From contig NC_088645.1 in assembly GCF_964019385.1 (NCBI RefSeq), forward strand, positions 45,922,313 to 45,986,312: a stretch of 64,000 nt of DNA. Direction: 5' to 3'. The notes under the pieces were generated by a model. The model was not told where the DNA came from. It did no database searches and was given only the letters and a program-made list of their open reading frames with translations. A program made the translations under genes and the position numbers. Positions 20,171 to 30,992 of the stretch are shown piece by piece (position 1 is the stretch's first letter; each line of letters begins with the position of its first letter). This stretch comes from Sycon ciliatum. Lineage: Eukaryota; Porifera; Calcarea; Leucosolenida; Sycettidae.

Positions 20171-20519
20171 ATTTTTTTTTATTTTTTAATAAAAATAAAA
20201 ATAAATCGAAGCTTGAAGCTCCGATGCGCAATCGCAACAAGAGACGCATGTTGCGAAGTCGCAGGCTAACGACTAACGTTTAAGCAAAACTGCCAAAAGC
20301 CGCTGGTACAAAGTACATGTACAGTGTGTACGTTACATTGTAGAGCTCCTGTTTTATTCAGTAATGCACACTCATGAAGTGAGAAAATGACACTTTTGGG
20401 CCCTAATGCTTGTTTTGGCTCCAAATCCGGGTACAATGCTGGAGCATTGCTAGTTCTCAAAACGATGCTCGTAATGCCAGTTACAATGCTAGCATTAACC
20501 GCCGAGGCCTAGGCCGAGT

Positions 20520-20640
20520 CGCCTGCTTTGTTTCGCGCTCACACAAAGTCTCATTTAGGGTTCCCAGTAAAAAGGCAACATGCCTGTTGGGAAATCCCTA
20601 ACAAAATAAGAAAAAATAATAATAATACAAACTTAGAAAA
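20520..20640 (+). pseudogene. CR1-like LINE C-terminal fragment, 3' part of split copy
   Basis: Continues the frame broken at 16342 (SPACFVSRSHK, then FRVPSKKATCLLGNP and stop) and ends with CCCTAACAAAATAAG and an ATAATAATAAT tail. Confidence 0.75.
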
Positions 20641-20886
20641 GGACATATGGATACGAGTTAAGAGTAACTCTCCATCACTGTAACATGATACTATATACAG
20701 TCAGAAAGTGCAATAACTAGGCACAAAACTGACAGAGTACTGAAACATTCGACGTCCTGACACCTACGTCGAATGTTTCAGTACTCTGTCAGTTTTGTGC
20801 CTAGTTATTGCACTTTCTGACTGTATATAGTATCATGTTACAGTGATGGAGAGTTACTCTTAACTCGTATCCATATGTCCTTTTCT
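20637..20886. repeat. Near-perfect 250-bp palindrome of repeat family R1
   Basis: Two R1 copies joined head to head: 20637-20757 on the minus strand and 20765-20886 on the plus strand, arms about 120 bp and almost identical, with only a few bases between. R1 copies contain CAGTACTCTGTCAGTTTTGT and end CTCGTATCCATATGTCCTTT. Other copies: 21294-21412, 21681-21815, 28115-28215, 29044-29185, 40490-40630. Confidence 0.9.
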
Positions 20887-21165
20887 CTTCCACATTTATT
20901 TATGGCTCAACATCCGAGTTACAAACTTAGAAGTTGCGACTTCGGCGGTAATAGTCATGAAGTTGATTGTTCCAACTAGTTCGGCAAGAAGCGTGTGTTC
21001 CTAGTTGGAACAATCAACTTAATAATAATACAATAATGATAATAGTAGTAGTAGTAGTAGGAGTAGCCAACTTGTTGCCCCCCCCCCCCCCCAAAAGCGG
21101 CGTTCCAATGCCATCGAGCACTGCAGTACTGGGAAACTGTGATCGCATGCATGAGCAAACAGATC

Positions 21166-21265
<100 letters not shown>

Positions 21266-21293
21266 ACTCGGATGTTGAGCCATAAATAAATGT

Positions 21294-21812
21294 AGAAGAG
21301 AAAAGGACATATGGATACGAGTTAAGAGTAACTCTCCATCACTGTAACATGATACTTTATACAGTCAGAAAGTGCAATAACTAGGCACAAAACTGACAGA
21401 GTACTGAAACATTTCTTTACTTATCTTTGATATTTATGACCCACCCAAGTTGGGTGGTGTGCTGCTTTGCTGCTTCGAATTGTAGTTAGACCGCTTTGTC
21501 AAATATCGTACTGGTCTCGTCATCGTCCAGTAACAATCGACATTCTTTGTTCCGTTGGGACTGTAGCTTTTGCTCGTTTTCGTTGCGCTTGCCTTCCCCT
21601 CTTTGGTCTTTCCGTAACCTTGAACCTTCCAAGTTGGAAGGCTGTCGGTTAGCGCTATGGAGATGTGTTGAAGCTAGGTGTCAGGACGTCGAATGTTTCA
21701 GTACTCTGTCAGTTTTGTGCCTAGTTATTGCACTTTCTGACTGTATAAAGTATCATGTTACAGTGATGGAGAGTTACTCTTAACTCGTATCCATATGTCC
21801 TTTTCTCTTCTA

Positions 21813-21815
<3 letters not shown>
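21294..21815. mobile_element. Repeat family R1, outward-facing copies 3 and 4
   Basis: A minus-strand copy (21294-21412) and a longer plus-strand copy (about 21467-21815), which extends upstream through TTTGCTCGTTTTCGTTGCGC and the palindromic CCTTCCAAGTTGGAAGG. The (ATT)n at 21814-21863 is the shared tail with the LINE at 21866. R1 looks like a LINE 3' end or SINE; no Pol III promoter is evident. Confidence 0.7.
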
Positions 21816-21866
<51 letters not shown>

Positions 21867-21893
21867 ATTTTTGATAGGGCAATCCCCACAGGC

Positions 21894-24701
21894 CTAAGGC
21901 CTTCTTACAGGGTACCCTAAATGTGCCAGTACAAGGTAACGGAAGCGAGAAACAGATGTGCAAAGGCGAATGTCAGCAGGTAGAGAGTTCCAACGATCTG
22001 AGCCTAGAAAACTAAGAGAAAAAAGACCATACCGATTTAAAGCAGCGGGAAGAGTAAGGGCTTTAGAAACTTGAGAGCGTGTGCGGGAGTTTGTGTGTGA
22101 CGATGCACTGCGCAACGAAAAACAACTAGAGAGTAGGGGGCTTGCTAGATCATTTAGTGAACGAAAAATAAGAACAAAAAGTCTGAGCTGATACTGAGCG
22201 GCCAGTGGGAGTAAATGGTTGCGTTTTTGTAGTGCACTGATGCTGTTGAAGCGAGTGAGGTTGAACACCGTGCGCAAGGCACGTCTACTCAAGCGAACCA
22301 GGCGCTCATATTCACCCTCACGAAGGCAGTGGGCAAACGCATTCGACCCATACTCGAGAACTGATTGGATGGACGATATGTAGAATGTTTTCTTGGCGTG
22401 CTCCGTGAGTTGGTGTCGTATCTTCCTGAACACAGCGATCTTGTTTCCAATCTTGCGCTCAAGGTGGGCGATGTGGGCACCAAAAGTAAGGTGTTCATCC
22501 AAAACGATTCCAAGATACTTCACTTCAGGCAAAGGGGCAATTGAGGTGTTGTTCAGTTGAAGGCTGACGTCAGGGGTCAAAGGTGTGGACTTCGACCTGA
22601 AGATTATGAACTGAGTCTTGTCCGGATTGAGGCAGAGACCTCGTGCAGCCAGGAAATCACGAACAATGGTAATATCCTCAGCGAGATCGAGTGTGAGTTG
22701 GTTTAGGTCCTTGCCAGCTTTGTAGAGGGAAACATCGTCTGCGTATTGCCGTGCCTTGCAGTGCTTCGTTGCAGAGGGAAGATTACGAACTGATATATTG
22801 AATAAAGAGGGCCCAAGGACAGAGCCTTGCGGCACACCTCTGTTTCCTGCTTATGTGTCTCCCTGAGCTGTCTTCGTGACGACACGCTGTTCCCGGTTCT
22901 GTAGGTACGTAAGGAACCATTGCAAAGCTGTACCTCCCACGCCAATGTCTGTCAATTCTTGTAGGAGCATGCTATGGTTTACCGAGTCAAATGCCTTGGA
23001 CATGTCCAGGAATGCAGCAACAACAAAATGTCCTTGATCAAGGGATGTGTGCCAGTCGTTCACTACACACGCCAGTAGGTCTTCACCGGAGTGGTGCTTG
23101 CGGTACGCAAATTGCTCCGGAGGGAGTAGTGGTGTCTCAGTCGGAGCAGTGTAGATGTGATCCATGAGTTGTTCATGTGCCAGTGTCTCCATAAGCTTAG
23201 CCATCTGGGGCAACAGTGATATCGGCCTGTAGTTGGTAGCAATGGACTTGTCACCTCTCTTGTAAATGGGACGTACATGCGCAAATTTGTAACATTCGGG
23301 GAACTCACCAGTGGAGAGAGAGGACGAGAAGAGCCGTGCAAGTGGTTCTGATATTTGTTCTCCAAGTGTCTTGTAGATGGTGGGAGGGATCAAGTCAGGA
23401 CCTGTGGCCTTGCGGTTGTCAAGACGTCGTAGGAGAGCCAGGATGTCATCGGCTGTCACAGCGGTGAACTCCGAGAAAGAGTGTAGAGGCAGTGGCCCAT
23501 GTGGAACTGTCAGAGGGATTTGTGAATTGAGTGAAGGGTCTGTGATGACCTTGGCAAACGTAGTTGTGATATCGTGCAGACTTGCAGCAGGATTTTGCGA
23601 GATCTTCTTCCTTCCAAGTAAAGTGTTGAGAATGAACCACTGGGCACGTGGATTGCGTCGATGGTCATGCAGTTGTTGCTGGAAAAACGCAGAGCGCTTT
23701 TTCTTAGTAAGCAATTTACATTGCCGTCTAAGGCTTCTGAAGTTCTGGACAAGACGTGCACAGTCTGGGTGTTTGATCATGGCACGGTGGGCACGTTTTC
23801 TTCGGAAAAGCAGTTGACGGAGTTCATCATCGACCCAGGGTTGCGGCATCTGTTTCCTGGTAGCACGTACTTGTACCAACGGGCAGTATTGGTCTAGTGA
23901 AGAAGTGATCTTGTCCTGCAAGCTCTGGAGATCATCGTTGTGAGTTTGTAAATTGTCCAGTTGTTGAGCTACACTTGTCTGGAATTCACAAATAGGTAGC
24001 GTACGAATGGGTGGTTTGCGAGTGTAGAAGTGATGTTGGGAGCGTACGATTGGTAGTGAGGAGGTGCATAGTTGTACAGTTATAAGTTGGTGGTCGGACA
24101 CGTCGCACGGTTCTACTGAGCAGGTATGGAGATAGAGGTCGGTGTGTGCTTGACTATTAGGTGAGATGTATTGCAATGTATTCGGTACTAGGACTAAGTC
24201 TAGAGTGGATTGGCTGGGAAATCTCGTTGGTGCATTGACTATGTTACGGAGGCCTAGATCATGACAATATGTTTCCAGATGGTGGTAATGTGGATGTTGC
24301 CTGTCTTGCACATTGACATTGAAATCACCAACCACAATAAGAGTAGACTTTGGTGGTGAAGACTGAAGTGTGTCATCTGTCATTTCGGTGAGCTTCTGCC
24401 AGAAATTGACTGTCTGTGTAGGAGGGCGATATGCACAGATGACTGTCAGTGGATGTTGTGGTAGGGAAATGTGGACAGAGAGTGCTTCAGTGTCATGGGT
24501 AAGACTAATCATTCTGCTCTTGAATTCGTCACGAACATAAATGCATACTCCTCCGCCTTTCTTGCATGATCGGTCTAAGCGATGGAGATCATATCCCGGC
24601 AGGTGTATACAGTTGTCAGTTACAGCATCAGACAGCCACGTCTCCGTAACACCAAGGACATCAATGTTATACTTATGCAATAGGGAGGAAACGTAATTCA
24701 A
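21894..24701 (-). CDS. CR1-like LINE ORF2: endonuclease and reverse transcriptase, one in-frame stop
   Basis: Minus strand, about 935 codons, interrupted only by TAA at 22851-22853; the five codons after it rejoin the same frame. The N-terminal APE-type endonuclease shows VTETWLSD, GGGVCIYVRDE, VICAYRPP and VVGDFNV. The RT shows KATGPDLIPPTIY, NYRPISLLPQ, FLDMSKAFDSVNH, the stop, then PQGSVLGP, active-site YADDVSLY and PEVKYLGIVLDE. The C-terminus has GSDRWNSLPADI. It would nick target DNA and copy element RNA. The 3' end has CCCTATCAAAAATTTAATAA and an (AAT)n tail. One nonsense change means a young but inactive copy, unless the stop is read through. I cannot decide between CR1, Jockey and nearby clades. 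Confidence 0.9.
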
Positions 24702-24803
24702 TTTACTAAAAAGACTACAAATGTTGATGTGCGCAATTACAAAGCCTGAGGTGGGAGCAGTTACAATGCATGAGGTGGGAGGCTGGGGTACCCTGGCAAT
24801 ATC

Positions 24804-25938
24804 CTATTGGTCTTTTAGGAGACCTTCAACTTCACTGGGGGTGAGGCTCTTACCGTTCTGGGTTATTGTGTCCTTTGGTAGATGGCATATAATGCCTTTA
24901 GAGCGCAGGGCCTTGTACTGGGGTACCAAAGCACGTCGGCGTTCCTGTTCTCCTCTGGTCAGGTCGTGTGACACGTACACATTTACATCATGGTGCTTGG
25001 CCCTTGTCTTGTTGCGCATCAGTTTCGCTTTGCCATGGCTGGTGAGGGTGGCGCGCACCAGGCGCGACTGCTCCGTTTGGCGTCTTGGAGTGATGCGCTC
25101 CGCCGAGAGGATATCACTGGTGTCCAAATCCGGCACCAGGTGAGCAACAGTACGTTTTAGGTCTTCACCTGTGTTCTCCGTGATCCCGCGCAGGATCACA
25201 TTATCAGCACGTCTTCGCTGTTCACTGGCCTCTTCCACCAGGTCCCGTATGAGGGAGACATTCGCTGTGCCGATTTTGGCAGTACCTGCCATTTGTTGCT
25301 GTTGGGTATCAGTGGTGGCGTCTGGCTGTCTAGACGTCACGTCATCCAGCTTCTTCTCAAGTTCCGTATATACGCGTAATGGCGGAACGAGCTCCATCAT
25401 CTATTTTTGATACATTCTGTACCTGTCTCTCAACAAGGCCTTTCAGTTTGCGTGTCTCGGCATTGAGACGGTTGAGCTCGATAGCGTGCTCCGCGATGAG
25501 CTTCTCGGCGGCTGTGAGGCGCTTGTCTAGAGCCTGGACCAGTTCTTTTCCGATCGTCGTGAGGTCTGCACGAATTTCTTGTTTGAAGTCTGCGAAGAGC
25601 ACTTGTAGGTTCGCCACCAGATCCTGGTGCGCACAGTCGTTTGCGCTAGCTGTTACAGGAGCGCTGCCCAATTTGCGGACCACTTTCGGCGCGCCTGACT
25701 GACTGCAGGTGATATCAGTGCTCGCGTCCGAAATGCAGTGCAGACTTTCCGTCGGACTTTCAGGCTTACGCTTGCCGCAGAGGGGCTGAGGGCTAGACCC
25801 ACAGGACACTTCTGATTCTAAGTCACTAGACCTTCTCTTTCTTAAGCTTGCATTCAGTTTCGGCGGGGACAATGCCCCCGACACACGACCAACAAAATCC
25901 TTAACTGTCTTTGACGCCATCATACAAGATCTTAGCAC
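24804..25938 (-). pseudogene. LINE ORF1 (coiled coil plus RRM-like), frameshifted
   Basis: Two overlapping minus-strand frames (25938-25357 and 25400-24804) make one ORF1 with a single frameshift near 25380. The first half starts MASKTVKDFVGRVSGA after a few codons, is Ser/Pro rich, then a coiled coil (KELVQALDKRLTAAEKLIAE). The second has RADNVILRGI, LVRATLTSHGKAKLMRNK and YVSHDLTRGEQERR, the nucleic-acid-binding block typical of LINE ORF1 proteins, which coat element RNA. It lies 100 bp upstream of ORF2. Sequence at 25939-26040 (AAAGGGCGA repeats) may be the 5' UTR. Confidence 0.8.
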
Positions 25939-26462
25939 TTTTTCAGCTAAAAAAGCTCAAAAAGGGCGATATTCACCAAAAATTGCAATAAAGGGCGAAA
26001 GAAACGGGCTTTTCCAAAAGGGCGAAAAAAAGGGCGAGCTCCGTTGAATTCGTCGTTTGTACGGCACCATCCACAAACGGGTGCGCATGTAAGTGCACAA
26101 GCGCTTAAGCGCAGAAACCCAGGCCGTATACGGCCGGGGGTACGGGTTGTGTAAATTGCCCCTGACATCACGTCCCGTTAACGTTGCACGTTGCGCCCCA
26201 CGCCCCTAGCCCTTTCGATTCGTCAGGACGGTCCGGTCCGTAAACGGATTTGCATATGCATAAGCAGCGCCCTTTAATTACCCTCTCGTGACAAATAGAG
26301 AAAAGTCGGATAAAATTTGCAGGTGCGCTTCCGGAATTCCCTGATTTCCTGACCTAGGCCTCATATAGATCATAGCAGGTACTAGGTGTCCTAATATTGA
26401 CCACAAACAACTCTATCCCAGCCCTGCAGGCCTGGTCATTCTCCACTTGACTGGGCATGGGA

Positions 26463-26500
26463 TATAAGGTGCTGCAGTATCTTCAGCATCTTCATTCTGT
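26463..26500 (+). promoter_or_regulatory. TATA plus initiator core promoter of lectin-like gene
   Basis: TATAA at 26463-26467 (GGGATATAAGG) lies 31 bp upstream of an initiator match TTCATTCT whose A is at 26494, and 150 bp upstream of an ATG whose exon ends at a consensus donor. The spacing is what a TATA/Inr promoter needs. Function is inferred. Confidence 0.5.
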
Positions 26501-26610
26501 CTAACTGCGATTTCGCTCTTCGCCTTGTGCTGCAATACTGCTTTCGTCGGCCATCTGTGTGTGCTTTTTCGCTTGTGTCGAGCGGCTGGAACGTTAACTG
26601 TCCTTCCACG

Positions 26611-26622
26611 ATGATGAAAATG
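26611..26622 (+). CDS. Lectin-like type II membrane protein, exon 1
   Basis: ATGATGAAAATG followed directly by donor GTAAGAG at 26623. It encodes only MMKM, the cytoplasmic start of a signal anchor completed by the next exon. The predicted 5' UTR is 26494-26610. Chosen because it places a start codon just after a TATA/Inr promoter and joins in phase 0 to the membrane-segment exon at 27484. Confidence 0.55.
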
Positions 26623-27483
26623 GTAAGAGTCCGCGATTGATCCTTGTCAGAACTTTACAGCTTGGAGAGCGTTTTTAAGTGGACAGACTTGTATCTGCAG
26701 CCAATTAATTTGTCAAAGAATGACGAAGTTTTTTGGTGGAAGAAGCACCTCCCAGTACCTCGCAGTACCTCCCAGCTGGTAATTGAAATATTAATTTTGC
26801 AAAAGAGGCACACTGCCGAGTGTCAGAGGGGTCGAGGTGCGAATTTGAGTCACAGCAAATGTTTCCCCAGCAGCTGCGTACACAGATATGTGTTAGGGAT
26901 TATCCCACATACCTCCCTGGCCATGCAGGGAAGTCGATGCCGGTACTTGTGGTAATTCGTAAAAATAAAATAAAAAGAACTTGTTGCAAGGAAGGAAAAT
27001 GAAATGGCTGGGACAAGATGACGTTGATGGAAATGCTGGGGCGGTGTGCCAACTAAGACATTGAGTTGCGGAACGGGTGCTTTCAATTCTCTGTTCTTGT
27101 TGCTGCTGCTGCCGCAGTTACTAAAAGGGGTGTTATTTTAAACGCACAAACTGCTGATGATAGGAAAGCAAGAGAATACAAAATTCAAAAAGAGAACAGA
27201 AAGTGATTGATGAAAATGTGAATTGCAACAGCATTGTTGCAGTAATGTCTAAAGGTAATGTCACCATGCTCTGCAAAGCATGGGGTAGGGAGTATGGGGT
27301 GGGGCGGGGGATAGGGGGTAGTTGGGGCAGGGGCATATGGCAGATAGACTCGAAAACATATAACCAAGAGTGCCAGCACAGTTTTGTACGCGGGTCTCAG
27401 GGATGCCGTCGGCAAAGAGATTTCTCCATTCGCAAGCTGATATGCACCCATGTTTTTTGTCTGTTCCGTTGTGTGGCTTGTAG

Positions 27484-27574
27484 GTAGCGGCATTGCGCGT
27501 ATCATTCATCCTGCTCACCCTGCTCATCCTCCTCACATACATCATTGTCTTCTCTTCTGCGAACAATGCTCCAG
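27484..27574 (+). CDS. Lectin-like type II membrane protein, exon 2 (signal anchor)
   Basis: Acceptor GGCTTGTAG at 27481-27483, donor GTAATG at 27575, ending in phase 1. The peptide VAALRVSFILLTLLILLTYI then IVFSSANNAP is a basic start, a 16-18 residue hydrophobic core and a polar exit, as in a signal anchor or uncleaved signal peptide. With exon 1 it makes an N-terminus of about 34 residues for a secreted or type II membrane protein. Introns on both sides are filled with repeats. The link to the later exons rests on strand, shared phase 1 and lack of another candidate gene, so it is inferred. Confidence 0.6.
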
Positions 27575-28009
27575 GTAATGTTTTGTATGTGTCACACAGT
27601 TAGAGTATGGTCCATCGTCACACAGTTTTAGTATGGTCCATTTTCACGCATGATCTCTTGTAGAGAGCGTAGGTTCCAAATGGAACGCATGCAAGAAAAT
27701 TCAAAGACTCACTTTCACCGGCGGGGATGTGCGCATCATGTTGAGAAATTAGATTAAATTGTGAAAACAAGAGTTCAAATTATCAGTTCTCGTGCCATAT
27801 CTACAGTCTCTACCTTCAGTTGCAACTTTAGAAGACGCAAAAAATGCTTATTTCTACTCACACAAGTCCTCCAGCAATCCAGAAACACCGCACTTTGTTA
27901 CAAAAATATTGAGAACTGGCGCTGAAACGCATACACCAACTATTTCGTAGTTGAACTCAGATGGTGTACCGATTAATCATGGTTAAAAGCAGAAGGAAAA
28001 ATTCGTTGC

Positions 28010-28215
28010 CGTTGGACATAGCTTGTGCTCTTTTTCGTTGCGCTCTCCTTCCCTTCCTGGACCTTTCCTTACCTGACTCAGGCCTTCCAAGTTGGAAGGT
28101 TGTTGGTTTGCGCCTCTGAGGAGTGTTGGAGTTAGGTGTCAGGTTGTTGATTGTCTCGGTACTCCTTGTCAGTTCTGTGCCATATTGTCGCACTCGCTGA
28201 CTGTATATGATCTGG
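28010..28215 (+). mobile_element. Repeat family R1, diverged copy 5
   Basis: Shares GCTCTTTTTCGTTGCGCTCT, CCTTCCAAGTTGGAAGG and the GTCAGTTCTGTGCC / CTGACTGTAT blocks with the 21.5-kb copy, with many substitutions. Confidence 0.75.
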
Positions 28216-28801
28216 TTACGTTGATATACAATTAGTCATAAATCGCTAATAATCTTCCTCCCCTTTTTTACTTGGTAATTGTCACTAAGTGATGAATATT
28301 TCCTAACAATCAACCAGTTGTTACGTTAGACCTTGAGCCCAAAACGCAATGAAAACACTCATTTTGTGAAGTTTGAATCAGTTTCCGTTGTGAGTATGCA
28401 GTTGCCAGGTGTATGGTTCGTGTTCTGAGATTCAATTGAATTCAAAACTGACGTGTTTCGGAGCTACTCTTTCACTAATGCAGATTGTTGATATTACAAA
28501 TTCAGAGCTTGAAGAAATGCAGTAATGTTTGTGGCAAAACCTGACATTGTTTTCCAACAATTATAATCAGAAATCAAACGTCAAACTAAAAAGTCATCCA
28601 TAGGTGAAAATCCACGATCGTTTCAGCCCCATTACTATTAGGATCAAAATGAAAATCCAGAACACCGTATATTTGCACTTCTACTAACAAAAGCATATTA
28701 TGTAAAAAAGTATTTAAACAATCGACGAGGAGACAATAGTCGTAAAATGGCAATAAATAAGATAAATTGTGCACTCATAACAACAGCAAAAATGAAGAAA
28801 G

Positions 28802-28845
28802 TCAAGTTCCATAACGTTTTCTTGTGACTGTCATCAGTGGAACGC
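28802..28845 (-). ncRNA. Hammerhead ribozyme motif, left arm
   Basis: Mirror of 28940-28980: GTTCCA, CTGATGA, nine bases, GAAA, ACGT, TA, TGGAAC, read on the minus strand. Confidence 0.7.
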
Positions 28846-28939
28846 CGTCACATAAAAATGTAATCAGGTTATGTTTGTAGGTGTATTGCGTTTAATGTGG
28901 CGTTTCTCAAACAATGCCTGATTACATTTTTATGTGACG

Positions 28940-28980
28940 GCGTTCCACTGATGACAGTCACAAGAAAACGTTATGGAACT
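28940..28980 (+). ncRNA. Hammerhead ribozyme motif, right arm
   Basis: Stem I GTTCCA (28942-28947), CTGATGA (28948-28954), nine-base stem II region CAGTCACAA, GAAA (28964-28967), palindromic ACGT (28968-28971), TA cleavage step (28972-28973), then TGGAAC (28974-28979), fully complementary to stem I. Stem II is weak. Sequence differs from the 5.1-kb motif yet keeps every core position, which argues for selection. Confidence 0.72.
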
Positions 28981-29043
28981 TGACTTTCTTCATTTTTGCT
29001 GTTGTTATGAGTGCACAATTTATCTTATTTATTGCCATTTTAT

Positions 29044-29185
29044 GTAAAAAAGAGAAGAAAATACATTAGAACGAGTTAAGCAGCAACTATCCACGACTGT
29101 AACAAGATGATAAACGGTCAGAAAGTGCGATAATAGGGCACAAAACTGACAGGCTACTGAGACCTTCAGAGACCCGAGACCTAGC
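29044..29185 (-). mobile_element. Repeat family R1, copy 6
   Basis: Minus-strand R1 (GGTCAGAAAGTGCGATAATA, GGCACAAAACTGACAGGCTA), directly abutting the PLE inverted repeat. Confidence 0.75.
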
Positions 29186-29310
29186 TCTAACACATCTCCA
29201 GTGCGCAAACGTTCTGCATAACTCGTTCCCGTGTGTTTTCTTCTCTTTTTCACACTTACTGTGACTTAGCACTGGCTCAGTATCCGAGTTAAAAAGCATA
29301 TGCAACTATA

Positions 29311-29455
29311 TATAATTATGTGAATAGTATATTATGTGAATAGTATATTATGTGAATAGTATATTATGTGAATAGTATATTATGTGAATAGTATATTATG
29401 TGAATAGTATATTATGTGAATAGTATATTATGTGAATAGTATATTATGTGAATAG
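29311..29455. repeat. 16-bp AT-rich minisatellite, about nine copies
   Basis: Units ATGTGAATAGTATATT, nearly identical. Confidence 0.95.
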
Positions 29456-29654
29456 CTGCTGTTTTTGGCTGAAACGAGACGTCATTTTTGGTCATGTACA
29501 TGTATAGTCACACGCTGTGGATGCACTGGGAATCTTTAAAGTGGACTTTGCCATTTATGGGTGCACAGCAGATCTTATAATTATGTCCCTTTTATGGGTG
29601 CAGAGTGATTCCTTAAAGTGCACATGCCCCTTTGCGGGTGCAGGGTCAGCCTTA

Positions 29655-30290
29655 GGGTGTAGGTGTACTGGCAGACTGTGTGCATAGGCAGACTGTGTAC
29701 ATAGGCAGACCAGCCTCTGTGTGTATGTGTACTGGCAGACTGTGTGCATAGGCAGACCAGCCTTTGTGTGTAGCTGTACTGGCAGACTGTGTGCATAGGC
29801 AGACCAGCCTTTGTGTGTAGGTGTACTGGCAGACTGTGTGCATAGGCAGACCAGCCTTTGTGTGTAGGTGTACTGGCAGACTGTGTGCATAGGCAGACCA
29901 GCCTTTGTGTGTAGGTGTACTGGCAGACTGTGTGCATAGGCAGACCAGCCTTTGTGTGTAGCTGTACTGGCAGACTGTGTGCATAGGCAGACCAGCCTTT
30001 GGGTGTAGGTGACTGGCAGACTGTGTGCATAGGCAGACCAGCCTTTGTGTGTAGGTGTACTGGCAGACTGTGTGCATAGGCAGACCAGCCTTTGGGTGTA
30101 GGTGTACTGGCAGACTGTGTGCATAGGCAGACCAGCCTTTGTGTGTAGCTGTACTGGCAGACTGTGTGCATAGGCAGACCAGCCTTTGGGTGTAGGTGTA
30201 CTGGCAGACTGTGTGCATAGGCAGACCAGCCTTTGTGTGTAGGTGTACTGGCAGACTGTGTGCATAGGCAGACTGTGTGCATAGGCATCT
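29655..30290. repeat. 48-bp minisatellite, about 13 copies
   Basis: Units contain GTACTGGCAGACTGTGTGCA and GGCAGACCAGCC. Because 48 is a multiple of three, open frames of up to 258 codons cross the array on the minus strand; these are artefacts. Confidence 0.95.
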
Positions 30291-30385
30291 GGTGCTTTGC
30301 TTGTCAGCTGCACACTCTTGGTTTCATGCACCCTTGATAAAACATTGGAGAGATCTGAGAAAGGGGGCGGCAGAATAGTCCAATG

Positions 30386-30842
30386 CAGGCCTGTCGCACC
30401 GACTTTGGAGGTGGGGTGGCCATGAAAGGGGGTGGCGGTCCTCCCTGGGGAAAAAATTCTAAAATTCTAAAATTGAAGCAAATTGCAAGCATTTCCGGGC
30501 ATTTGCTGTCATTTCGGAGTAATTACCATGAAAGACTTTTTGATTCTGCAACAAACCAAGAAGACGCTACGATCGGGGACAAACATTACCCTTCCCCGGG
30601 AAAACATTTCAGAAATTGAAGCCAATTGCAAGCATTTCTAGGCATTTGGTGCCATTTCAGTGTAGCTGCAATTAAAGACTTTTTTGTTTCTGCAACAAAC
30701 CACGATTGGGAACAAGGATTTGCCACGTTTAGGCTGAGCTGCGATCATTAACATTGTGCTTTGTTGCAGCGTGCTCCAAAAAAACGGCCGAAAAAGTGGG
30801 GCGGCCTCGGCCGCCCCAGCCACCCCGGCTGTGACGGCCTTG
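30386..30842. mobile_element. Non-autonomous DNA transposon, family B copy 1 (5-bp target duplication)
   Basis: Ends CAGGCCTGTCGCACCG and, inverted, CAAGGCCGTCACAGCCG, flanked by CAATG on both sides (30381-30385, 30843-30847). The interior holds partial repeats of AATTGCAAGCATTTC.GGCA and ACGATCGGGGACAAACATTA. It ends with GGCGGCCTCGGCCGCCCC. The second copy is 35970-36488. Superfamily not assigned. Confidence 0.8.
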
Positions 30843-30992
30843 CAATGTGTGACGAAGAAAAGAAGGCGGAAAAGTCACCCCCTTCAGGGACTGTCGAGAA
30901 AGAGTTGTGCAAAAGTTATGGTGGAATGCAGTAGAGTGTTTAGCGTGGTGGATAAGAGCTTTTTATTTTTTTATTTTTTATTTTTTTATATA

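Larger units (their letters stand above)
16343..20511. mobile_element. 4.17-kb hAT-like element with 8-bp target duplication
   Basis: Inverted ends TAGGCCTCGGCGG-TAATGCTAG, with the same 8 bp GGCCGAGT at 16335-16342 and 20512-20519. Removing the element and one duplication restores a continuous LINE frame. Both ends have clusters of AATGCTAGTT-like subterminal motifs on both strands, typical transposase-binding clusters. The 8-bp duplication and T/C-A-G start suggest hAT, but no hAT transposase is visible. The interior has inverted repeats, an acidic ORF and a DIRS gag-like ORF, so it is a non-autonomous or composite carrier. Confidence 0.8.
28745..29043. mobile_element. Head-to-head inverted PLE terminal repeats with hammerheads
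   Basis: Arms 28745-28869 and 28917-29043 are near-perfect reverse complements (TGATTACATTTTTATGTGAC, GCAAAAATGAAGAAAGTC) around a 47-bp spacer. Each carries one hammerhead motif pointing outward, the same geometry as the 3.6-5.2 kb block but without coding sequence. Probably a minimal PLE-derived terminal-repeat insertion. Confidence 0.8.

Noticed and set aside
29655-30290. Regularly spaced repeats resembling a CRISPR array, and a 258-codon ORF
   Set aside because: Units are contiguous 48-bp copies with no unique spacers; the open frame follows from a period divisible by three.
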